The notes beneath the pieces were generated by a model. It had not been told where the DNA came from and did not search any database. It was given only the letters and a program-made list of their open reading frames with translations. DNA of 64,000 nucleotides from assembly GCF_900491745.1 (NCBI RefSeq), contig NZ_UETR01000003.1, positions 186,001 to 250,000 of the forward strand, written 5' to 3'. Positions 35,501-42,583 of the stretch are shown here, piece after piece. This DNA comes from Amarolinea aalborgensis. GTDB lineage: Bacteria; Chloroflexota; Anaerolineae; SSC4; Amarolineaceae. Both the position numbers and the translations under genes were made by a program. Position 1 is the stretch's first letter. Every line of letters begins with the position of its first letter.

Positions 35501-38237
35501 ACGGCCGGCCGACGGCAGCGCGTACCACCTGGCGCCCGGCGAGACGGTGCGCGCCGCGTCGAGTTTTCAAATCAGCCAGGATACGACCTTTGACATTCAG
35601 CTCAGCGGCGATCTGAGCCAGACGTTGAGCGTGGGGGTGAGCGAAGGCCAGCGCGCGAGCCTGGCTGCGAGCGTGGCGCCGCTCAACCTGGCAGGCCAGG
35701 TGGATGTTGCCGTACAGGCGGCCAACCTGGGGACGCTCGCCTATCCGTTTGGCGCCGTTTTTGTCGTTCATGGGCAGACCGTGACGCGCACCTACGCGCC
35801 TGCGCCGGGCGCCGCGATCAGCGATACGGTCGGTTATGTGCTGCCTGCGGGCGCGTACACGCTCACCTACAGCAGCGCCGCGGGCAGCGGCAGCATTCCA
35901 TTTATGGTACGCGCCCCGCGGCTGAACGAGATCACCGCCCAGCTCGACGTGCCCAACTCCGTGGCCGCGGCCACGCCAGTAACCGTGACCCTGACCAATG
36001 AGGGTGACAATGACGTCAACGGCCATGCGGACGTGACTACGCCCTGGCAGAGCCTTTCGCTGCCCTTTGCTCTGCCTGCGGGCGCGCAAACGACCCTGAC
36101 AACCACCCTGAGCAGCGACGGCGCGCTGGGGCCGGGCGTCTATACGGCCACGGTGCAGGCCGTCGCCAACGGCGATGTGCTGGCGGACGATTCTGCCCTA
36201 TTTAGCATCACGCCGACGTCCATTCGCCTGGGCCTACCGGCTGCAATCACCGCCACCGCGGGCAGCACCATAACCGTTGGCGTTGATGTAACCAACGGCG
36301 GCGGTTTGACCGGCCTGGTCGCCGTAGGTGTTGATCTGATTGGGCTGCAGAATTACACGCGCACGCTGGTGCTGCGGCCGGGCGAAACCAGTCACCTGGA
36401 CTTTGCCGTGGCTATACCGGACGACCTGGGCGCCGTGCGCGGCCAGGGGAAGGTGGTTGCGGGCGATGCGACTGGTACGTTCCCGGTCCAAATTGAAGGG
36501 CTGACACTGGCCTTGAGCGGGCGCAGCGACCTGCCGGCCTATCACGTCGGCGATATGGCTGTTGTCACCCTCAATGTGACAGACACCCGCAACCTGCCCA
36601 CTCCTGTCCCCTTGCAGGCGCGGGTCAACGCGGCCGGCAACCTCTACAACACACAACCCTTCACCCTGACCGGCAGCGCCAGCCTGATCTTCACCGTGCC
36701 GGTCATGAGCCGAGATAGCCTGGTGAGTTTCGGCATCTACCAACCCTCCGGGCGTTCGCTGCTCCTGGATACCCTGCGCCTGCGTACGATCAGCGGCGTG
36801 GTGTATGTCTACCCGGACCGGGATGTGTATCTGCCAGGGGATACCGTGCTCGCCACGGTCGTTTCACAACTGGAAGGGCCGCTGGCCGTCAACGCGCCTG
36901 GGTTGGTGTCTACCCTGGATGTCGTGACCGGCACCCAGGCTTTCAGTTTTACGTTGCCGTTCGATCTCAACGCGGGCAGCTATCAGATCACCTACGACCT
37001 GGCCGATTATCGGAATGTGGCGTCGTTCGAAGTCCAAGCCGTACAGGCCAACATCGTGCACGCCGATCTGATCCGCAGCGGCCTCGAGGCCGGCGCGCGG
37101 TTGGCGATCGAGACCAACCAGCCCCTGCCGGACGCGACCATAGACTGGGAGATTCAAGACCCGCAGGGCGGGACGCTAGGCGCCTGGCAGCTCGCCCTTG
37201 ACCTGCCCATCAACTCCTCAGACGTTGAGCTGCCGCAACATACTTTTGCAACGTCTTGGAGCGGCACCCACCGCCTGGCCTATACGCTGCGCTGGCAGGG
37301 GCGCGACATGGCTTCGGGGATGCTGGCCTTTGACGTGGATGGCGTCAGCTTGCTGGGAATTGCGCCTGCGCGGTCGGTGTATCGCGCCGGCGCAGCGGTG
37401 ACCGTTCTCGCCAGCGCCGTGGGACAGGGCAGTGCGACATTGTCTTATACGGTGGACGGGGCCGCCGTTGGGCAGCAGATCGTGAGCCTGCCTGGCGGCC
37501 TGGGCAGCTTTAGCACGATGCTGGACGACTTGTTGCCGGGAAGTCATCAAATCACCGCGGACCTGGCGCAGGGCGGCAGTCACAGCGCAGCCGCGGCGAG
37601 CGTGAGCGTGGCGCCGCTGCCCTCCGTCGCGATCGTCCCGCAGACGATTCCGGTCAGCGCAACCGAACAACTGCGGATTGCGCTGCGGGCCGACGAGGAC
37701 GGAGCCACAACTTTCTACCGTTGGGATGCGGGTGACGTCCTGCAATACCTGGACCAGGCCCTCACGCTGCCCAACCCGCGGCGGCATCTGCTCAGCGCGT
37801 ACGCGCGCGGCGCGGATGGCGCGGTCGGGCCGGTGACGCAGCAGCGCTTTGCCGCCAACGCTTGCTACACGGCCGACGCCAACGCAGACGACCGCATTGA
37901 CGCCTTAGACATAGCCGACGTGGCCGGACGCTGGAACAACCGCGTGGGGGACCCGCCGTATAGTCTGCTGGCCGATATGGACCTCGACGGCGACATTGAC
38001 ATTGTTGACATCGAGCTGGTGGCTGCGCGTTGGGGGCAGGATTGCCTTTGCAGCCTGGCCGATTTCGACGGTAGTGGCAGCATTACCGTCGCCGACATCG
38101 AACAGCTGGTCGCGCACTGGGGATTCACGTCCCTCGACCCGGCCTGGGATCCGCGCTTCGACCTGGACGGCAACGGCGCAATCGCCGTCGCGGACCTGGT
38201 GCTGGCAGCCACGCACTGGGGCGCGACTTGCCCATAG
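29577..38237 (+). CDS. Giant secreted protein: Het-C/PLC-like head, propeller, dockerin repeats
   Basis: About 2886 residues. GAGGAGGT lies just before ATG 29577; an ATG at 29544 is less well placed. A signal peptide with long basic N-region ends near residue 55. The head (about 58-260) has LGLMLHTVQDFYSHSNFVEKG, the HxxxDxxxHSNxxE signature of Het-C and zinc phospholipase C folds. Then come Ig/CARDB-like beta domains (about 720-1370), a seven-blade regulator-type propeller (about 1375-1775; seven WxxF..DGL and six DDxGTPFxKxDDTW units), more Ig-like domains to about 2750, and four dockerin-type EF-hand repeats at the end (DANADDRIDALDIADVAG and so on). There is no membrane anchor. A secreted adhesin or lipid-acting enzyme is possible; function is unknown. 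Confidence 0.82.
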   Translation: MLPIFVRARQTVARLHRPRLPMTPPRGIAWQAAATILMLLAASALLTRSSLPAQAFGSTFPGDVHQDFTSRALRGLGFSGSQANKIIKGIVRADVSGDNGYYTYPPAHMDDYTFTQARGWMTARWNTALDYVGSCSTQDFALEQLGLMLHTVQDFYSHSNFVEKGGAPPLGAQFRTTFGNVDSLNTQVTDAAGQLLRIKTESYVDLITHNQACCSYQLVGGGNGGTPTLELVCNQDRLRDEVTACFHADMNKDISAGLATSIGALIFAAPQSAQYYDQAVADAMVETVKQWQLFESDVHQRYGSNADKIIRQLKHGCNDYDVVITANQPSYQACTNAGFTINIYDSNGNPIDPDTSLVNSTNPGEYFRATLDGTRVDQNLQRIDVGVYRYNTAANPALYFRTAQSHLFLLDVWRKQFSTMGIPDKIVGGGDLLFNVKLPPQQYYQAQCSRIPKVWDSTQCQYVLPQPLPNITCKPDENQSVADLDLAMMPEYQAGSPIAPVAASPVVTSQVAILDNGYGFALAQLLNGLNIPADRLQPDFTPALAARYPVLFIPSGGLSGYADSSLMKTRLAAYVAAGGTLIVMDQATGQDFSLLPGAGWRAYGFQEDFYCQFASVGIAAYAGMFASQRSSVLNLNIDGFFSAIPVGAQTLLRRTATGAPAMVLYTPGSGPGRVIATTAYADMATFMGQGTEDEHALLRDLVVWALRQDNVDAYGDSDAVATTLTITNTGHVTATSASLSISGLLQHAYRAYDTLLAPGQATTLPFTATLDAGFPRGYQDVNALLFADNGSLVTSQTAYRYALRTFDGTAQNWTYQGSPHVLVITSDNERYPYGATALFTFHLWNYTNAAAHYRVDWRVFQVGEFSQQITAPAGQEGTFLYQLPNLTKPVRLSAAYYVQEGSEWRLLGSAERGIWTVSPDFSVQMVTAKSTYSTNETVPITVSVINRLNLPQTISGAVTVYNAARQALITRTLDITLAPNAVGQRTVTFAAPPWPVDSYTVEWRTHVADLPAGNFTVPFIVPLAALQVHATLPPGLAGSTPLTLTLANLSAVDAFSGTLAVTLTNPVGLDVWTHTEGLSLAAGAQATQHLTMTLGVLTFGAYSLHYSFLPFGQSQSLSGRILTLQNKLAGYVELTDATVRVRAPLHVALHLFNVGDFTVAPTMTFSLPLAGISVTQPSPSLAPGAVVTRSAVLTLPAMLDSGAASVVATLTLANSISRTAPIFLTPAAIAAQLSGTTALAGQSFAVRLTNTGGIDASVNYSQTLRDRFGHMLGQAGALSQTIEAGAAVTASLAVPASAVSGRYTLATHGIISGTFDHFDQERTVTVDGVAAALQVLTQRPWYLTTDTVTTTAAITGSGALLTGTDLDLQIVKATADVTNRWTTFVDTDGLPANDVRALTFTPDGLKWFGAVDWQAGPSAGRAGVLDDGGTPFDKADDTWQHFDASDGLLADEVHDLAIEGNGLIWFGNLGQFAGSDGGNHWPHQPDNRPLINTGGVSVLDDGGTPFDKTDDTWQTFSEADGLANYNVNAVAIQTISPTLAYKWFGVHYGGVSLLDDHGTPFNKVDDTWVTFTPADGLTSNRVYAIRIDAAGRKWFGTQGGGVSLLDDNGTPLNKDDDTWTSFTSQDGLLADNVYAIAIDNAGLKWFGVASSGGTRPSLPLDADGLSVLDDHGTPFNKNDDTWQSFTTADGLAVGVVTGIAIDAHGRKWLATGAGGVSVLDDHGTPFDKTDDTWTTYTSADGLANDVVQAVRVAPSGREWFGTVNGTSVLGENEGEGLRLVWERHASVDLPGVTQVITSAGTLTDTGKYYLLGRLTTPLGQTVAQAAPYPFYVFPAQTALLLDAGPGPVRPSQPLTLSVVARNDAVLPLDNQTLTVTQDSAVIYVAGPFSVPAGGATPFTVTTAAPTTPGLTRLAASMGSLSVSEDITVSAPLLQVGIDAPAVAGRDPFSLTVVLTNSGQIAADVTVAVAPQARPLRPADGSAYHLAPGETVRAASSFQISQDTTFDIQLSGDLSQTLSVGVSEGQRASLAASVAPLNLAGQVDVAVQAANLGTLAYPFGAVFVVHGQTVTRTYAPAPGAAISDTVGYVLPAGAYTLTYSSAAGSGSIPFMVRAPRLNEITAQLDVPNSVAAATPVTVTLTNEGDNDVNGHADVTTPWQSLSLPFALPAGAQTTLTTTLSSDGALGPGVYTATVQAVANGDVLADDSALFSITPTSIRLGLPAAITATAGSTITVGVDVTNGGGLTGLVAVGVDLIGLQNYTRTLVLRPGETSHLDFAVAIPDDLGAVRGQGKVVAGDATGTFPVQIEGLTLALSGRSDLPAYHVGDMAVVTLNVTDTRNLPTPVPLQARVNAAGNLYNTQPFTLTGSASLIFTVPVMSRDSLVSFGIYQPSGRSLLLDTLRLRTISGVVYVYPDRDVYLPGDTVLATVVSQLEGPLAVNAPGLVSTLDVVTGTQAFSFTLPFDLNAGSYQITYDLADYRNVASFEVQAVQANIVHADLIRSGLEAGARLAIETNQPLPDATIDWEIQDPQGGTLGAWQLALDLPINSSDVELPQHTFATSWSGTHRLAYTLRWQGRDMASGMLAFDVDGVSLLGIAPARSVYRAGAAVTVLASAVGQGSATLSYTVDGAAVGQQIVSLPGGLGSFSTMLDDLLPGSHQITADLAQGGSHSAAAASVSVAPLPSVAIVPQTIPVSATEQLRIALRADEDGATTFYRWDAGDVLQYLDQALTLPNPRRHLLSAYARGADGAVGPVTQQRFAANACYTADANADDRIDALDIADVAGRWNNRVGDPPYSLLADMDLDGDIDIVDIELVAARWGQDCLCSLADFDGSGSITVADIEQLVAHWGFTSLDPAWDPRFDLDGNGAIAVADLVLAATHWGATCP

Positions 38238-38248
38238 GGAGGAGGCGC

Positions 38249-38314
38249 ATGAATCCCCGGCACACAGGCTATCTCGCGACCAGTCCGAGAAGTCAAGCCA
38301 GTTCAATTGTTTGA
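38249..38314 (+). CDS. Possible 21-residue leader or gene remnant
   Basis: ATG at 38249 directly follows a strong GGGAGGAGG and reads MNPRHTGYLATSPRSQASSIV then TGA. Such a good ribosome site for so short a frame suggests either a leader peptide for the regulator downstream or the 5' stub of a lost gene. Nothing recognised. Confidence 0.25.
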   Translation: MNPRHTGYLATSPRSQASSIV

Positions 38315-38343
38315 CTTCTCAGGCTGTGAGAAGTACACTTCTG
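38287..38343. promoter_or_regulatory. Inverted repeats before the sensor/AraC gene
   Basis: GAGAAGTCAA (38287-38296) pairs with TTGACTTCTC (38311-38320); a second dyad AGAAGT-AC-ACTTCT lies at 38330-38343. Both share GAGAAGT/ACTTCTC. They may be sites for the protein encoded next (autoregulation) or end the previous transcript. Confidence 0.4.
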
Positions 38344-38345
38344 GC

Positions 38346-41300
38346 ATGAAGCGTTCCCCAGGAGACCGAGTCGAAGCTGTGTCTAGTCGCGAACACCATA
38401 TGCGTCCTACGATCGGCGTTCTAGCCGGTTGGCAAATCTACTGGACAGCCAGGCCGCTTAGTTACCTGAGTCCCATCTTTCGTGGAATCCGCGTGGCCGC
38501 GGCCGACCTGGGCTGCAACTTGCTGTTGGGCTGCGGTTTAGGCCCAACCGCGGCATCCAGCGACCCTTTGCGCCCCGCCTGGCCGTTCCCTTCGCCGGAT
38601 GCCGACTTCGTGCCGGTCGGTCCCTGGAACACGGATGGCCTCATTGCGATCAATCCACTGTATTCAGAAGCACGCTCGCGCGATCTGCAGCAAGTGAGAG
38701 CCTCCGGCCATCCACTGCAGTTCATCGGTTCCGGGGAACATGGTCCTACGATCGTGGCTGATAACGCGGGCGGCATCCTGGCCGCGATGCAACACCTGGT
38801 CGAGCATGGACATCGGCGTATTGCGTTCATCGCCGGCGGCCAAGAGGACATGGCGGGTGACAGCGGCGCGCGCCTGATGACCTACCGCGCCGCGCTGGCC
38901 CAGTATGGGCTGACGGCCGATGAGCGCCTGGTGGCCTATGGCCGGCATGACTATGACGTTGGCTACACGGCCATGCAGCAGGTGATCGGCTCTGGCGCCG
39001 CGTTTACGGCCGTACTCGCCAGCAACGATGAATCGGCCTTTGGCGCGATGCAGGCGCTGGCAGAGGCCGGCCTGAAGATTCCCCATGACGTGGCCATCAT
39101 CGGCTTCGATGACCGGCCGGAATGTGCTGTCCAAGAACCAGCATTGACCAGCGTGCACATCCCCCTTTTCAAGATGGGCTATCGAGCGGTGGAACTGCTC
39201 CTGCAGCAGATGAGTGAGCGCAGCGAGCCGGTCGAGCCTGTAAAAATGGCAACCCGCCTCGTGCTGCGGGAGTCGTGTGGATGCGGGTGGCGCGAGCTGC
39301 GCCTCCATTCGCTTACACCGCCCGCACCAGCGGTCGAGCTGAGTCATGCGCCCGACCGGCCTGCGCGCCTGGCGCACGCGATGACCGAGGCGATCCTGAC
39401 CGAGGCCCAGAGTTCTACCTTCGACACTGTCTATCGGCATTGCCAGCAATTCATCACGGCGTTTGTCGCTGGCGTAGAACAGCGCGACCGGGCGAGCTTT
39501 CAGCGAACGCTGGACGGGCTGCTGCGCGAGGCGGCCGCGGACGGGGAAGGCGTCCACGTCTGGCAAGCGGCGGTCGCGCTCTTGGGCAGCGAGCTGCCGA
39601 CGCTGTTAGGCTCCTGGGAGCAGCCTGCCACACGTGAGATTGCGCGCGATCTGCTCGATCAGGCGCGTATCGCGATCAGCGCGGCTACGCTGCGCCAGCA
39701 TCAGCAGTTCGTCGTGGATCAGAGCTGGACGGCTGGACGGATCGGCCTCTTGACGGCCCGCCTGCTCACCGCGCTCGACGAGACGCAGGTCTATCAAATC
39801 CTGGGGCAGCGTTTGCCCGAAATGGGTATCCACACGGCCGCGGTCGCGCTCTTCGAGCCTGAAGGGGACGATCCGGTGGCATGGAGTTCCCTTCGCATCG
39901 TCACCACGGCCCAACAATCAGTGCGCCGTCACCGGACGCGTGAGTATCCGCCCGCGGACCTCTGCGCCGGCGATCAACCTTTCAGCCAGGCGCTGCTGCC
40001 GTTGGTCAACCCGCGCGGCCAATTGGGATACGTGGCGTTCGATACCACCCATCTCGAGCTCTACGGCGCGATCGCGCAGCAGATTGCCGGCGCATTGAAC
40101 ACCGCGCAGTTGTATCGCGAGGCAACGGAAGGCCGGCGCCTGGCCGAAGAAGCGAATCAGATGAAGAGCCGCTTCCTCTCGACGGTGAGCCACGAGCTGC
40201 GCACGCCGTTGAATCTCATCGTCGGGTTGGGTGGAATCCTGTTACGGGATCATGATCAGGGGGGCGCACCGCTGCCGCCGGCCGCGCGCAAAGACATCGA
40301 ACGTCTCAATGCCAACGCACAGCATCTCGGACGGTTGATCGGCGACGTGCTCGATCTAGCAAGCAGCGACGCGGGACAACTACGGTTGACCAACGAACTG
40401 GTTGACCTGGGACAAGCCTTGCGCCTGGTGGCCGAAACCGGCCGCCAATTGGCGCTCGACAAGGGTTTGGTCTGGCGCGCAGCGTTGCCCATATCTGGGC
40501 CGTGGGTTTGGGGGGATCGAACACGCCTCTGCCAGATCGCGCTGAACCTCATTAGCAACGCGATCAAGTTTACCGCGAGAGGCGAAGTGAGCCTGGTAGT
40601 CGAGACTGACGCCGGTTCAGTCACCGTGAGTGTGCATGACACCGGGCTTGGTATTCCACCCGCGGAGCAACAAACGATCTTCGATGAGTTTCGCCGGTCG
40701 GAGCGCAGCATCACGCGTGGATATGGCGGCCTCGGCCTGGGACTGGCCATCTGCAAGCGCCTCATCGAGCTGCATGGGGGCGCGATTGGCCTCCATTCGA
40801 CCGGTCAGGAAGGCGCTGGTTCGACATTCTACTTCACGCTGCCTACAGTGGAACCGCCAGCGCAGTCGCAAAAGGGCCGCGCCGCTGCCCCGTCTGACCA
40901 AAGCGTGCTCGTCTTGACCAACCGTGCGGGGGCGGGCGAGCGCTTGCGCGATCACCTGCGTCAGCGCGGATTCGAAGTGCAGATCGCGTTGATGGATGAG
41001 CCGGCAAGCTGGCAATCTCGGCTGGCAGTTTCGCCGCCAAGCGTCGTCGTCTTGGATGTGAGCGTCGCATCCGACCACGGGTGGCGCGTGCTCAGAGCCA
41101 TCAAAGGGAATCCGGGGACGCAGGGAATTCCTGTGTTGTTCTACGCGCTGTCGCCTGACAGCGGGTCGGTGTTGGAACTGGATTATCTCACCAAGCCCAT
41201 CGAGTTGGCCGAGCTGACGCGCGCCCTCGACCAACACTGGCTTCTCGCAGACACCAAACACCCGCTGCGCACTTTCCTGGTGGTTGACGATGACCCCGAT

Positions 41301-41972
41301 ACGCTGGAAATGCATGCACGGATTGCGCAAACGCGCTCGTCTGCGACTCGGGTGCTCAAGGCGCACAACGGTCTTGAGGCGTTGGAGATTATGGGACGCG
41401 AGCGCGTTGACCTCGTCCTGCTGGATTTGATGATGCCCGAGATGGACGGCTTTGCGGTTCTGGAGGCGATGCATGAGCGGGAGGCCACGCGGGACATCCC
41501 CGTCATTGTGGTCACCGGTCAGACGCTTACCGAGGGGGACATGGCCCGGTTGAACCTCGGTGTGACCAAGGTGTTGAGCAAAGGCTTGTTCAGCCTGGAA
41601 GAAACGTTGGCCCACCTGGACGGAGCGTTGGCGCGCAAGCGCGATCTCAGCGGCGAAGCCCAACGCCTGGTGCGCCAGGCCATGGCCTACATCCAGGAAC
41701 ACTACGCCGATCCGATCTCGCGCCAAGACCTGGCCGACCACGTTGGCTTGAGCGATGATTACCTGACCAGTTGTTTTCATAAGGAACTGGGGCTGACGCC
41801 AGTGGCCTATCTCAATCGCTACCGCGTCCAGCAAGCCAAGCAGCTCCTGCGCGGCACTCACCTGAGCATCACAGAGATTGCCCTGCAAGTTGGTTTTTCA
41901 GGCAGCAGTTACTTCAGCCGCATCTTCCACCGTGAAACCGGCATGACGCCCGCAGCTTATCGGCGTATGTAG
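38346..41972 (+). CDS. Soluble sugar sensor-kinase-receiver-AraC hybrid regulator
   Basis: A 1208-residue cytoplasmic regulator with no membrane helix. Order: LacI/periplasmic-binding-type sensor without HTH (about 19-300), a helical/GAF-like linker (about 320-590), histidine kinase (STVSHELRTPLN, His near 615; LNLISNAIKFT; DTGLGIP; GLGLGLAICKRL), a first receiver lacking the DD pocket (about 850-955), a canonical receiver (FLVVDDDPDTLEMH, LLDLMMPEMDGF; about 977-1090) and a C-terminal AraC-type HTH (about 1105-1208). It would sense a cytoplasmic sugar, phosphorelay internally and activate the downstream transport/hydrolase genes. The start may be ATG 38346 or ATG 38400, where MRPTIGVLAGW begins the sensor fold; neither has a strong ribosome site. 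Confidence 0.88.
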   Translation: MKRSPGDRVEAVSSREHHMRPTIGVLAGWQIYWTARPLSYLSPIFRGIRVAAADLGCNLLLGCGLGPTAASSDPLRPAWPFPSPDADFVPVGPWNTDGLIAINPLYSEARSRDLQQVRASGHPLQFIGSGEHGPTIVADNAGGILAAMQHLVEHGHRRIAFIAGGQEDMAGDSGARLMTYRAALAQYGLTADERLVAYGRHDYDVGYTAMQQVIGSGAAFTAVLASNDESAFGAMQALAEAGLKIPHDVAIIGFDDRPECAVQEPALTSVHIPLFKMGYRAVELLLQQMSERSEPVEPVKMATRLVLRESCGCGWRELRLHSLTPPAPAVELSHAPDRPARLAHAMTEAILTEAQSSTFDTVYRHCQQFITAFVAGVEQRDRASFQRTLDGLLREAAADGEGVHVWQAAVALLGSELPTLLGSWEQPATREIARDLLDQARIAISAATLRQHQQFVVDQSWTAGRIGLLTARLLTALDETQVYQILGQRLPEMGIHTAAVALFEPEGDDPVAWSSLRIVTTAQQSVRRHRTREYPPADLCAGDQPFSQALLPLVNPRGQLGYVAFDTTHLELYGAIAQQIAGALNTAQLYREATEGRRLAEEANQMKSRFLSTVSHELRTPLNLIVGLGGILLRDHDQGGAPLPPAARKDIERLNANAQHLGRLIGDVLDLASSDAGQLRLTNELVDLGQALRLVAETGRQLALDKGLVWRAALPISGPWVWGDRTRLCQIALNLISNAIKFTARGEVSLVVETDAGSVTVSVHDTGLGIPPAEQQTIFDEFRRSERSITRGYGGLGLGLAICKRLIELHGGAIGLHSTGQEGAGSTFYFTLPTVEPPAQSQKGRAAAPSDQSVLVLTNRAGAGERLRDHLRQRGFEVQIALMDEPASWQSRLAVSPPSVVVLDVSVASDHGWRVLRAIKGNPGTQGIPVLFYALSPDSGSVLELDYLTKPIELAELTRALDQHWLLADTKHPLRTFLVVDDDPDTLEMHARIAQTRSSATRVLKAHNGLEALEIMGRERVDLVLLDLMMPEMDGFAVLEAMHEREATRDIPVIVVTGQTLTEGDMARLNLGVTKVLSKGLFSLEETLAHLDGALARKRDLSGEAQRLVRQAMAYIQEHYADPISRQDLADHVGLSDDYLTSCFHKELGLTPVAYLNRYRVQQAKQLLRGTHLSITEIALQVGFSGSSYFSRIFHRETGMTPAAYRRM

Positions 41973-41995
41973 GCGTCTACCTTTCAGATTGTTTC

Positions 41996-42045
41996 CGCAA
42001 TCTTTCGTAAAATCGGGATGACGCCCGCAGCTGAGCGGCGCATGT
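41996..42045 (+). pseudogene. Degraded copy of an AraC C-terminal end
   Basis: The 50 bases repeat, with several changes, the last 52 bases of the regulator gene (41919-41970): both encode the closing RIFxxxTGMTPAAYRRM helix in conceptual translation, the second copy being out of frame. It marks a partial duplication or the tail of a lost araC-type gene. Confidence 0.6.
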
Positions 42046-42133
42046 TGATCTTCTTCTCAGATTCCTTCGTAATCTTCTCGGAAAACTGCACGTCTCGTTC
42101 GCTTTTCGACAAGCTTTATTTCAGCAGAACTCC

Positions 42134-42139
42134 TATAAT
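42134..42139 (+). promoter_or_regulatory. Possible -10 box before the LacI fragment
   Basis: TATAAT at 42134-42139 in an AT-richer stretch, 46 bases ahead of the ATG at 42186; no proper -35 at normal distance. Confidence 0.35.
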
Positions 42140-42185
42140 AATGACAGATTGTGGAACCGATCCCAACGCCACGCCGGGGGCCGAT

Positions 42186-42440
42186 ATGACACTGACTTTG
42201 AAGCAGGTCGCTGAACTAGCAGGGGTTTCACGTTCAACCGCGTCACGCGTACTCAATGAACATCCTGGCGTCCGCCCCGAAGTGCGCGAGCGTGTGCTGC
42301 AAGTCATTCGCGACTATGGCTTTCATCCTGATCCCACCGCCCGCTTACTCGCCTCCCGGCGGTCTCAGATCATCGAAGCCGATCTGCCAGATGCGAGTTT
42401 GAGCGGGACCCCCGCCGGTTCGACAAGAGCGACTGCCTAG
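42186..42440 (+). pseudogene. Truncated LacI-type repressor, DNA-binding part only
   Basis: Eighty-four residues. The first 60 are a full LacI HTH and hinge (LTLKQVAELAGVSRSTASRVLNEHPGV, then ARLLASRRSQII), but after RSQII the sequence leaves the family and stops 20-odd residues later; the 270-residue sugar-binding domain is absent. A strong ribosome-site-like GAGGAGGTAGCA at about 42490 has no usable start after it, which suggests a deletion. It may be dead, or a stand-alone DNA-binding module. Homologous repressors control sugar-uptake operons like the one that follows. Confidence 0.65.
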
Positions 42441-42583
42441 CCAGCCTTTCTTCATTTCGCCGCTGAAGTCGCTCCCAGAAACAGCCAGAGGAGGTAGCAA
42501 ATCGAGCAGACACCGCACAACCTGAGATCACCGACACGTGTTTTCGTTCAATCCCCATACTATGTCATAAGTAGGAGAAGAGT

